From positions 1 to 26,424 of the IMG/VR virus record IMGVR_UViG_3300021964_000436: DNA of 26,424 nucleotides. The stretch is one strand, 5' to 3'. Position numbers and translations under genes: made by a program. This document shows positions 9,930 through 17,208 of this stretch, piece after piece. Within the stretch, counting starts at the first letter, position 1; each line of letters begins with the position of its first letter. Source of the stretch: a virus. Below the pieces are notes generated by a model. The model ran no database searches and was not told the DNA's origin. It worked only from the letters and a program-made list of their open reading frames with translations.

Positions 9930-10580
9930 TCATAAAGGCGTTGAAGCTGAAGAACCTTGGTCTTCTAATCTGGTATTTTCAATAGATAAATCAATATTGC
10001 TTTGAGACAAAGTGTTGTAAAAACTTTCATCTTCAAATATATTTTTATCGACATTAAATGATGAAACTGAAATAACTTTCCCAGCCACAATCAATCTACC
10101 ATAACCAACCGGAACTGGCTCTCCTTGAGATGACACATTTTCAGGAGAACCAAAAATAAAAGATGTCGTGCTTACAGTTTTAGGGTCATCAGGCGCAAGT
10201 AACTTAGATATTAGCATACTTATGCCGAAAGATATAGCTGCATTTATAATCCCTGCAACTATAAAAGTTGAAGCAGTAGCAGTTGCCATAGTTGCGCCTG
10301 TTGCAGCTAGCGCTATTGTCATACCAACCGCCCCCATCAAAATAGGAAGGATTGTTACTTTAGAATATTTTACGTTATAATTATCAGCAAAATCTGAATT
10401 TACGCTTTTATCGTTTATAAAAACAGCAAATTTTCTTTTTTTATTTCTTAGTAAATATTTCCGAAGTTTACCTGTGTTACACTCTATCGCAGTAAAAACC
10501 TCTTTCAAAGTAGAGCAGTGTAAAGTATGCGTTCTGCCTACTACATCTCCTAACCTACCTTGTATCAAAACTTCTGTCAT
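9930..10580 (-). CDS. tail tip assembly protein, lambda I-like
   Basis: This is a 216-residue protein. Residues 1-75 look like a compact beta-grasp/ubiquitin-like domain. Residues 77-98 and 103-127 are two strongly hydrophobic, Ala/Gly/Thr-rich segments that could insert in membrane or line the tip. Residues 150-163 carry S-S-Q-G-E-P-V-P-V-G-Y-G-R-L, the hallmark of the lambda I family. The position between the K-like and J-like genes is the lambda order. In lambda, I is needed to assemble the J-containing tip but its exact role is unsettled. It starts 19 nt after the K-like stop with no visible Shine-Dalgarno. The C-terminal 40 residues are polar and unrecognised. Confidence 0.9.
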   Translation of the reverse strand: MTEVLIQGRLGDVVGRTHTLHCSTLKEVFTAIECNTGKLRKYLLRNKKRKFAVFINDKSVNSDFADNYNVKYSKVTILPILMGAVGMTIALAATGATMATATASTFIVAGIINAAISFGISMLISKLLAPDDPKTVSTTSFIFGSPENVSSQGEPVPVGYGRLIVAGKVISVSSFNVDKNIFEDESFYNTLSQSNIDLSIENTRLEDQGSSASTPL

Positions 10581-10599
10581 CGTGTAATATTATACACTT
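10581..10599 (-). other. only appreciable intergenic gap, with a small inverted repeat
   Basis: The 19 nt between the JAMM and I-like genes contain GTGTA and TACAC arms around a 6-nt loop, and a TATAAT on the minus strand 7 nt before the I-like ATG. In an AT-rich operon this can arise by chance; no convincing -35 or Shine-Dalgarno accompanies it. Confidence 0.25.
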
Positions 10600-10986
10600 T
10601 TAAACAGAAAAATAAACCAGTTTAACACTTTTATAAGAGAAAAAAGAAAAACTATCAGTGATACAAGAATAAATTAAAGAATTAATCTGCGCTTCCTGCG
10701 ATGTTAAAATATCATATTCGCTAGGCCTTTCATTTCCAAAAACGTGGGAATGCCAAAAATAAAGTATATTTTTATTTTTTATTAAATATAAATATTCATC
10801 AGGATCAACGATAAAAAAACAGCAAGGATTTTTAGCTATATTTTTAAGCTCAAAAACCCCATCAGAACAACACACCCCACAAGATTCTATTGGTTTTTTT
10901 TTAGATATATCTTTTATTTTACCTAAATCTGAACGATTCAATAGAAGGGAAGCCTCCAAAGGGTAAACCATTTTTGTATTTTCCAT
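10600..10986 (-). CDS. JAMM/MPN metallopeptidase, tail assembly protein (lambda K N-terminal domain only)
   Basis: The 128-residue protein has a complete JAMM zinc site: E34, H79-S-H81, then seven residues to S89 and D92, exactly the E / HxH-x7-S-x2-D pattern. Lambda K joins such a domain to an NlpC/P60 cell-wall hydrolase; here only the JAMM half is present, and no NlpC/P60 gene is visible nearby. JAMM domains cleave isopeptide or peptide bonds; in tails the role is presumed to be processing of an assembly partner. Five cysteines (36, 39, 40, 55, 56) lie in the first half. The gene overlaps the L-like gene by 68 nt when read from the first ATG, and by 53 nt from M6 (ATG 10971). No ATG after the overlap would leave E34 in place, so the overlap seems real. 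The start is uncertain between these two. Confidence 0.87.
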   Translation of the reverse strand: MENTKMVYPLEASLLLNRSDLGKIKDISKKKPIESCGVCCSDGVFELKNIAKNPCCFFIVDPDEYLYLIKNKNILYFWHSHVFGNERPSEYDILTSQEAQINSLIYSCITDSFSFFSYKSVKLVYFSV

Positions 10987-12241
10987 AATTTTTATATCTT
11001 ACTTGGCAACCACTTAGATCTTTTCTACATTGATCTTGAACCCAATATTGCCTTTCAAATCTCGGGTCTAAGGTTGGGGCCGCATTTTTAATGCATACAA
11101 AAAATGAGTCAGGCTCATCAATTAAATCTTCTTCCGGGTCAACTACCTCTAATTTAGATAAATTTTTAAATCTACTTTTGATTCTTACTATATCACCTAT
11201 AACATATTTTGTGACTCCAGAAGAGTTGGCTCCAACACCAGCAGAACCTTCCCTAACAAAATAACCAGTGATAGATGTAGCGCCTTTTTCAGCTGCATAA
11301 ATTACCCTAAAAGGCACTTTTGTAGTTCCGTCAGTAGAATCTGTGAAAATAATTGTTCTATTCGCCTCTATCCCCGCCGAAAGAGCAGAAACACTCAAAA
11401 CTATATGTACCGAACTTCCTGCACCAGTAGGAGTAGTAACCGTAATTTGATTATTGTTATAATCTCCGGCCCAATTAATCCTTTTAATATTATAGCCTTC
11501 TTGCTCAAAAAATAATTTATTATTTTCATCAGCTAAAGGTAACCCTAAATTACCGATTGGTTGAGAGCCTTCTACAATGAAAACATTCGAAGGTTTAGCT
11601 GTAGTAGTGCTTTCTGTCGTTGTGCTTGCAGAATTCATAATTTTATCTGCAATTAATTGTTCTGGATTTGTAAAGTTAGAACGTTGCCCATATCTACATC
11701 CAGCACCTCTATATTTCCAAGGGCAATAATTTGCAATCATTATTCTAGTTGGTAACTTTGCATCTTCAAACTCTAAAGGAGACACTAATTCAAATTCAAC
11801 AAAAAATTTATTTTCTGTGCTCTTTTTGTTAACAATGTATAAATCATCTTCAAACCTTGAGTTCGAGTCAGGAACAGCATAAGGGTTAAAATTATTAGGA
11901 AAATTTTCTGCATCCAAAAATTTCAGAAAAACTCTTTTTCTAATAAAATGTTTACCAACTAAATCTTTCCTTCCCTTTAAAATGTCTGATATTAATCCTT
12001 CAGGGTTAGCAAAAGTTAAAGTTGGTCTTGCCATTTGACCATCAGCTCTTTTTTCAAACCCAGAAGCGTCTACAGGTAGCGCAAAATAAGGCTTAGAACC
12101 AAAAATTAACTGATCTGTGGATATTATACCGGGGTGAAAACGATAAATACCGTCTTGCTCCCCTAGATCTATTTCAAAAAGTTCTATTATAGTATCTGGA
12201 ACAAGGTCCAGTAATGATGAGTTATGTTCTTGACTTGGCAT
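10919..12241 (-). CDS. iron-sulphur tail tip protein, lambda L-like, with large insertion
   Basis: This is a 440-residue protein against about 232 in lambda L. Residues 1-190 match the L family, ending in C173-P-W-K-Y-R-G-A-G-C182. The second pair, C405-R-K-D-L-S-G-C412, precedes the typical N-G-L-P-F-G-G-F-P end. Spacings within pairs (9 and 7 residues) equal those of the [4Fe-4S] ligands of lambda L (C173, C182, C205, C212, from memory), so cluster binding is likely. Between the pairs there are 222 residues instead of about 22. They comprise a Thr/Ser-rich linker (204-218), an unrecognised beta-rich region, and a Y-x-x-G-D-I-V segment near 335 that recalls carbohydrate-binding modules. The gene is 4 nt downstream of the adhesin-like gene and overlaps the JAMM gene. 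L normally sits in the tip complex with J. Confidence 0.93.
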   Translation of the reverse strand: MPSQEHNSSLLDLVPDTIIELFEIDLGEQDGIYRFHPGIISTDQLIFGSKPYFALPVDASGFEKRADGQMARPTLTFANPEGLISDILKGRKDLVGKHFIRKRVFLKFLDAENFPNNFNPYAVPDSNSRFEDDLYIVNKKSTENKFFVEFELVSPLEFEDAKLPTRIMIANYCPWKYRGAGCRYGQRSNFTNPEQLIADKIMNSASTTTESTTTAKPSNVFIVEGSQPIGNLGLPLADENNKLFFEQEGYNIKRINWAGDYNNNQITVTTPTGAGSSVHIVLSVSALSAGIEANRTIIFTDSTDGTTKVPFRVIYAAEKGATSITGYFVREGSAGVGANSSGVTKYVIGDIVRIKSRFKNLSKLEVVDPEEDLIDEPDSFFVCIKNAAPTLDPRFERQYWVQDQCRKDLSGCQVRYKNYGKYKNGLPFGGFPSIESFRFR

Positions 12242-12245
12242 ATAT

Positions 12246-15203
12246 TTAAGAGTTTAAAGATACATATCCAGCAAAACCATTTAAATCTAATAGATTATTT
12301 TTCTGACCAATTGTGCTCGCTGTTATGCTACTATTCACTATTGTTTTTACTACTCTATTTTTTTCAGAAAGAAAAGACGATACGCTTTCTCTTTCATTTA
12401 TGTTTAACCTTCTATTAAAAATAATTATATCTGAGATAGCAAAAGCCATCTTTTGAGTAGATGAGTTGTAAGCGCCTAAAACAGGGTTATCTATAAAAGA
12501 TATATTTTTATTTCTAAAAATTGAGTCATGTAAAAGCAGTTTATTGTAATAAGTTTTGTATGATATGACACCCTTATTTATTAAACTGGCCGACACGTTA
12601 TAAACAAAAGATGTACTAGGTTCCTGTAAAGCATTATTTTGATAATTAGTATCTGTGAAAGATACAACCTCTTCATCAATACCTAAATTTTCAACAATAA
12701 AACCCCTAGAATCGTAAAAAAAAGATCGAAACTGCTTTTGATCACCTATATCGCTCCATGTATGAAAAATGTAGCTTTCTTTTTTATGTCCATTCCTGTT
12801 GAATTGGTTACTGTTACTAGTAGCAGGATTAGCAGGCAACATATTGTAAAAAATATCAAAACCTACAATATCATTGCCTAAAAGAAGGCTGTTACTATTG
12901 TCAATTATATTGTTGAATTGAGCCGACATAGAGCTTCCTGTCCATAGTACATATTTATTACCATTGAATTTATCCATAGAAGAATTTTTAACTACTGGTG
13001 GAGTAGATCCCGGTGTTATCGTTGGTTGAGTTATATCTAAGTTATATAAATTAGAATTCCAAGTGCCAAGATTTCCTGCTGTAAGGTCCTGAGCATCCCA
13101 GTAAGCAACGAATCCTTTTATTTTGTCTATATTTTTACCTTTTTTAATGAAAAATAAATTAGATCTAAAATTAGAAACAGTATAATTAGGGTTATCAGAT
13201 GCATCTATAGCATAACCAGCTTTGCCCCCTTCAAAACCTTTTGTATCATTGTTTCGACCTTGCAAATTTAGACTTCTAATATAACTATGCTCTAATTCTA
13301 TAGTTGGAGCCCTTTCGCCATCTTCACCAAATGCTCCCCCATTACCACCCTCACCCATTCTTTTATTGAATGATAAAGAATTTCCTAAGCCATAACCTGC
13401 TATATTTCCCCTTGCTGATGGGTTAGGTTTGTCAGTTAATCCTAGTAATTTCCCCCCCAATGAAAAAAAGCCTTGTCCTCCTCCACCTGCGCCCCCAAAA
13501 GTTTTACCTTTCACACTATTAGCCGAATAGTAGATCGCCTCATTAGGCTCATAAGCTTGATCAAACCGATACTCTAGATTCGCAGAATAAATGATGCCAT
13601 CAAAATTATCATCAATTAAGTACATGCTGTGGTTAGCGCCCTGCATACCAACATAATAATACTGCATATTTTTTATAGCATCAAACCAAAATGTAGAGTC
13701 TCCGCCTCCGCCCCCTCCGCCTCCACCATATATTTTAGCGTCTTGATGCGCAATAATTTTAAATAAAGAAGAATTATTATTGGTTATTTTGATTGCCGCA
13801 GTACCATTTGTTCCCTTTGTACCCTCATGCTCTATTTTAAATCTTATTTGTGGTACCTCCATCCCTTCATTGCTAGTTATATCTTTGTGCAACTTAAAAT
13901 CTTCTATAATTATTTCTCCAGAATCTCCTCCGTTACCCCCTCTTCCAGCAACTATAGAATTAGAATTTAAATAAAGGTGAGTTTTTATTTCGCTTTGGCC
14001 CGCATCTTCTATTCTGTCTCCTGTTTCTATACCTGCATTTGTTATATTATTAGATCCCACGACATAACCCTCGGGTAATATAAAATGTACACCTGTAAAA
14101 TTATAATTGTTATTAGACGGAGTAAAATAGCTACGATCAAGACCTCTAGAATCTAACTCTTGTTCGAATTTATTATAAAGATTTATGTTTGACTCGTTAT
14201 TTTCAAAATATATCCCTAAAGCAGACCTAGAACCAACTGGAGATTTAATTATAGAGCTAGGATCTCCCCCTACAGGCAGAGTGCTTGAACCAGAAACTAA
14301 GCCAGTCAAGATATCTATATTAGTAATATCTTGCTGTATATCTGCGACAGGGTACCCGTATACCCAATCTGTTTGCGATACCAATGCAGGGCTAGAAGTA
14401 TCAAATTGATCATAGTGTTCTCCCCTAATTCTATAATAAAAATCTTTATTGAAATCTGACGTTTTATGGGCGTATGTTTTTGTTTCGTTTAGCCCTGTAG
14501 GTGTACCATAATAAAATCCATTGATAGTATTTCCAGCATCAATAAAGGTTTTTTCTTTGCGCTCAAATTCTATGGTTTGTAAATCACTCCAAGAATTAGT
14601 GTTTTCTTCAGCGACTTGTATTTTGTATTTTTCAAAATAATAGCCTGCAGAAGGATGCTGCCAATGAAGGCTGTTTACAGTTTGACCTTTGTCATCGTAT
14701 TGGCCGGTTAACACAAGAAAGCCGCTAGGATGAGAAGGCACGAATTCAACGCTAGCAGGTTGCGCTGTTGGGCCCGTGGCGACAACGTATCCAGCGGCTA
14801 ACCCTGTCAAATAATTTCGTATAACCCCTACAGGTTGCGGCCCACTGTAATATGTATCATCTTTAAACCCATCGGCATCAGAAGTAAAACCTAAATCTAT
14901 AGTTCCTATTATAGCCCCTGTATTATAATTCTGTTTAGCTGCGTAAAAATCAAACTCAATGAAACTCGTTGAACCTGCAGGAATACTCACTGGCTCATTG
15001 ACCCCAGATAAAAATTCAAAAAACCCCTCGTTTCTAGGGTAAGATACGTCCTCAACACCCATTGAAACGCCATAGTTTCCACTATTTGTTATATAAAAAC
15101 CTGTTCGTATAGCAAAGCCAGTTTGCGCAACAAAAGTCATACCGGTGTTACCTATATACGAATTGCCTTCAGCCCTATTTGTTACTTTTGTTGGTAAGCT
15201 CAT
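12246..15203 (-). CDS. tail-tip adhesin-like protein with FN3-like, glycine-rich and LamG/ConA-like regions
   Basis: The protein has 985 residues. The first 170 residues are beta-rich and unrecognised. Residues about 175-285 look like an FN3 domain. Residues about 415-630 hold glycine-rich runs (near 419, a G9 run at 493-501, G-G-A-G-G-G-G near 570 and G-E-G-G-N-G-G near 615) that could pack as a polyglycine-II sandwich like some phage adhesins. Residues about 697-955 resemble a LamG/ConA-like lectin: an A-Y-W-D-A-Q-D-L opening, K-F-N-G-N-K-Y-V, and a closing I-I-I-F-N-R-R-L followed by E-R-E-S-V-S-S-F-L-S. Lectin plus FN3 suggests glycan binding at the tip. The gene overlaps the previous one by 1 nt (TAATG) and sits between the M-like and L-like genes, which are adjacent in lambda. 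Function is inferred from domains only. Confidence 0.72.
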   Translation of the reverse strand: MSLPTKVTNRAEGNSYIGNTGMTFVAQTGFAIRTGFYITNSGNYGVSMGVEDVSYPRNEGFFEFLSGVNEPVSIPAGSTSFIEFDFYAAKQNYNTGAIIGTIDLGFTSDADGFKDDTYYSGPQPVGVIRNYLTGLAAGYVVATGPTAQPASVEFVPSHPSGFLVLTGQYDDKGQTVNSLHWQHPSAGYYFEKYKIQVAEENTNSWSDLQTIEFERKEKTFIDAGNTINGFYYGTPTGLNETKTYAHKTSDFNKDFYYRIRGEHYDQFDTSSPALVSQTDWVYGYPVADIQQDITNIDILTGLVSGSSTLPVGGDPSSIIKSPVGSRSALGIYFENNESNINLYNKFEQELDSRGLDRSYFTPSNNNYNFTGVHFILPEGYVVGSNNITNAGIETGDRIEDAGQSEIKTHLYLNSNSIVAGRGGNGGDSGEIIIEDFKLHKDITSNEGMEVPQIRFKIEHEGTKGTNGTAAIKITNNNSSLFKIIAHQDAKIYGGGGGGGGGDSTFWFDAIKNMQYYYVGMQGANHSMYLIDDNFDGIIYSANLEYRFDQAYEPNEAIYYSANSVKGKTFGGAGGGGQGFFSLGGKLLGLTDKPNPSARGNIAGYGLGNSLSFNKRMGEGGNGGAFGEDGERAPTIELEHSYIRSLNLQGRNNDTKGFEGGKAGYAIDASDNPNYTVSNFRSNLFFIKKGKNIDKIKGFVAYWDAQDLTAGNLGTWNSNLYNLDITQPTITPGSTPPVVKNSSMDKFNGNKYVLWTGSSMSAQFNNIIDNSNSLLLGNDIVGFDIFYNMLPANPATSNSNQFNRNGHKKESYIFHTWSDIGDQKQFRSFFYDSRGFIVENLGIDEEVVSFTDTNYQNNALQEPSTSFVYNVSASLINKGVISYKTYYNKLLLHDSIFRNKNISFIDNPVLGAYNSSTQKMAFAISDIIIFNRRLNINERESVSSFLSEKNRVVKTIVNSSITASTIGQKNNLLDLNGFAGYVSLNS

Positions 15204-16393
15204 TATGTTAATGGTAAATATGGGTCTATAGTAATTAAATTTAAAAACTCGACCTTAACAGATAAATAGTTTATAGGTTGCTCCAAAAATAAAACTGTTA
15301 TAGAATTATTATTTTTATAATTTATAGAATGTGCCCACTCTGGACACACAAAAACTTTTTGCTCATCATATGGTGCTGGGGGAGTGAATAGAAACTGATC
15401 TTTACCTCTATGTTTTTCTAAAAAATGAACTATAGCTTTAGCTTCTGTGTCGGATCTACCCTTTAGAGTAAAATTTAACTCCAATAAACTTTTATTTATC
15501 CCGTCATCTACTCTTATAAAGTATCCGTTTGAAAAATTTTGTTTATAAAACCTTGGAGACTCTTCAAAAACAACACCTTTGTTGACAGGAAAATAAAAAA
15601 CATCTTTAGTCCATTTTGACGAACTCCCAACAGGCCCGTTGGATGGCGTAGAACTTGTTGGTTCCGTACCTGAGTAATAGTACCAACCGCTAGTGTACTT
15701 GCTAAAAGATGAGCCACTAGCATAAATTATATTATCAGGATAGTATTCTTTGCCTTGCTCAAAAAATCCTTCAGTATTTTTAAATGGTATATAAAAGTTC
15801 TGCCAATCAGTTACAGATTCAGATTCGTTATAAAAAGATGTGGATATATTATTTACATTCGGGTATTCTAAATCATTATCAAATTGTTCAATATAAAATT
15901 CATGCTCCCTATCGTAAGGAGGAAAAGGTGTCCAATAAATTCCAGTATAACCGCCGCTAGGCTTATTACCTTTATTAAAAGAGTCCTCAAAAAGATGAAT
16001 AACGGCTTTAGCCTCTTTATCACTTCTTTTATTTAAATCAATATTAAAAGTCGCTGTTAAACTGTTTTCACTCTTGCTCAAGTTGCTAAAATAACCATCG
16101 CCAAACTGCATTCCATAATATTCATTTTTGTATGACACAGTTGATCCATAAGAACTTTCACTAAAAAATTTATTTGTCCAAGGTCCATTTGCGGTTATTG
16201 GTAAATTAGAAGTAGTTGAGGTTGCTGCAGCGCCAGTATAGTAATAATGGCCAGAAGCATTTTGTGCAGCAGGATATTCGACGCTCGAATCAGTATATCC
16301 TGAATAATAAACTATATCGAACTTTGAATAATTATTCCCTAATTCAAAAGCTGAAATATTTGTTATATTTGTTTGTCCAGAATTTAAAATCAT
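15203..16393 (-). CDS. minor tail protein, lambda M-like, internally duplicated
   Basis: The 396-residue protein is two related halves offset by about 191 residues. Each has a tyrosine/tryptophan-rich segment (14-78 and 206-271) with a D-I-V-Y-Y or N-I-I-Y start, Y-Y-Y-x-G and a closing W-T-[NK], like CBM5/12-type modules. An M-like domain follows, starting at G-D-G-Y-F-S-N (98) and N-G-Y-F-I-R (289). Both contain R-S-D-x-E-A-K-A and a P-P-x-P-Y-D or P-P-Y-D turn. The second half keeps the lambda M-like F-x-F-T-P-P ... F-V-C-P-E-W pattern; the first lacks the cysteine. Position and pattern support an M-type tip-assembly protein. The start overlaps the previous stop by 4 nt (ATGA), with a good AAGG seven bases upstream (16401-16404). 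The carbohydrate-binding reading is weaker than the M reading. Confidence 0.75.
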   Translation of the reverse strand: MILNSGQTNITNISAFELGNNYSKFDIVYYSGYTDSSVEYPAAQNASGHYYYTGAAATSTTSNLPITANGPWTNKFFSESSYGSTVSYKNEYYGMQFGDGYFSNLSKSENSLTATFNIDLNKRSDKEAKAVIHLFEDSFNKGNKPSGGYTGIYWTPFPPYDREHEFYIEQFDNDLEYPNVNNISTSFYNESESVTDWQNFYIPFKNTEGFFEQGKEYYPDNIIYASGSSFSKYTSGWYYYSGTEPTSSTPSNGPVGSSSKWTKDVFYFPVNKGVVFEESPRFYKQNFSNGYFIRVDDGINKSLLELNFTLKGRSDTEAKAIVHFLEKHRGKDQFLFTPPAPYDEQKVFVCPEWAHSINYKNNNSITVLFLEQPINYLSVKVEFLNLITIDPYLPLT

Positions 16394-17208
16394 ACAGCAG
16401 CCTTACCTGTTAAATATTCTTGGCTAACAGACAAGTCTCCCTGAACATACCCATCTGACTGTGCTGACAAATTGTTTTTATAAATCTGCCCGGTGCAACC
16501 GAACTCAAATAATGCAGACTCACCATAAACATCGTATATTTTAGCGACAATAGCAGCATTATTTCCTGTATAAGATATTACGTTTCCAAAATCTTCACCA
16601 TTTACTGTCATATCGATTGAAACATTTTCTTTAGTTACCCTGTAAGGTAACTCGTTACCTATAGTAACTACAGGGTTTCTGTCAGCACTAGAAGAATAAC
16701 TAAATGAAAGATTTTTATTTATACCTATATCATCTCCTGCTAAAAATGATCGAAGGCTATGAGCTATCTTTGTGTCTTCAGGGTAGCTCTCTAAAGAGTT
16801 TTTTACATCAAGATCTTGACTCCCATTATTGTTTAATTGCGTTAATTCTCCATATATATCTATTTCAGAATTAAAAATTATAGGTTGAAATGGTTGAACT
16901 TCAAAACTTAAAGATTTAATGTACCCACTAGTAAAATTTACTCCCGCAAAACTACCCATAAAAGGTTCCCCTGTGTGCTCTATTGCAGTTATAGGATTCA
17001 AAAAATCATGAAAATCACCCGTACAATAATGGCTAAAAGATAAAGATCCCTTAACAGGAGAATTAGGAGCATATCTTAAAACAGAGCCATCTACATCAGA
17101 AACAGGCTCTAGTGATGCTTCGACACCTAAACTAGCTGAATTAGCAAAAATTGTTTTTCCCGCTATCTCAACTAATGCATTTTCATATTTTATAAATTTT
17201 GTTGCCAT
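16390..17208 (-). CDS. tail-tube-like structural protein, paralogue 2
   Basis: This 272-residue beta-rich protein has no signal peptide or membrane segment. It shares with the 310-residue protein at 18986-19918 a clear segment: F-T-S-G-Y-[IL]-x-S followed by alternating strands and a closing Y/F-G-[EK]-[LM]. It also shares a preceding S-L/Y-G-V strand and, in the second half, a similar terminal strand pattern ending in an aromatic/Leu-rich tail. Two related halves in one chain resemble duplicated tube proteins such as T5 pb6, but this is inferred. It lies downstream of the tape measure, so it may form a terminal ring or distal-tail element rather than the main tube. The start overlaps the previous stop by 1 nt (TAATG). 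Confidence 0.6.
   Translation of the reverse strand: MATKFIKYENALVEIAGKTIFANSASLGVEASLEPVSDVDGSVLRYAPNSPVKGSLSFSHYCTGDFHDFLNPITAIEHTGEPFMGSFAGVNFTSGYIKSLSFEVQPFQPIIFNSEIDIYGELTQLNNNGSQDLDVKNSLESYPEDTKIAHSLRSFLAGDDIGINKNLSFSYSSSADRNPVVTIGNELPYRVTKENVSIDMTVNGEDFGNVISYTGNNAAIVAKIYDVYGESALFEFGCTGQIYKNNLSAQSDGYVQGDLSVSQEYLTGKAAV
16401..16408 (-). promoter_or_regulatory. Shine-Dalgarno AGGTAAGG for the M-like gene
   Basis: AGGTAAGG lies 7 nt upstream of ATG 16393, inside the end of the preceding tube-like gene. It supports this start together with the 4-nt ATGA overlap. Confidence 0.6.

Noticed and set aside
10581-10599. TATAAT box and small inverted repeat before the I-like gene as a promoter or terminator
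   Set aside because: There is no matching -35 element, transcription would begin at or just before the ATG, and the stem is only 5 bp without a T tract. Chance is likely in AT-rich DNA.
13450-13728. C/G runs in the glycine codons as phase-variable tracts
   Set aside because: The runs are broken by other bases (longest about 7) and encode conserved-looking glycine runs; no sign of slippage or alternative frame use.
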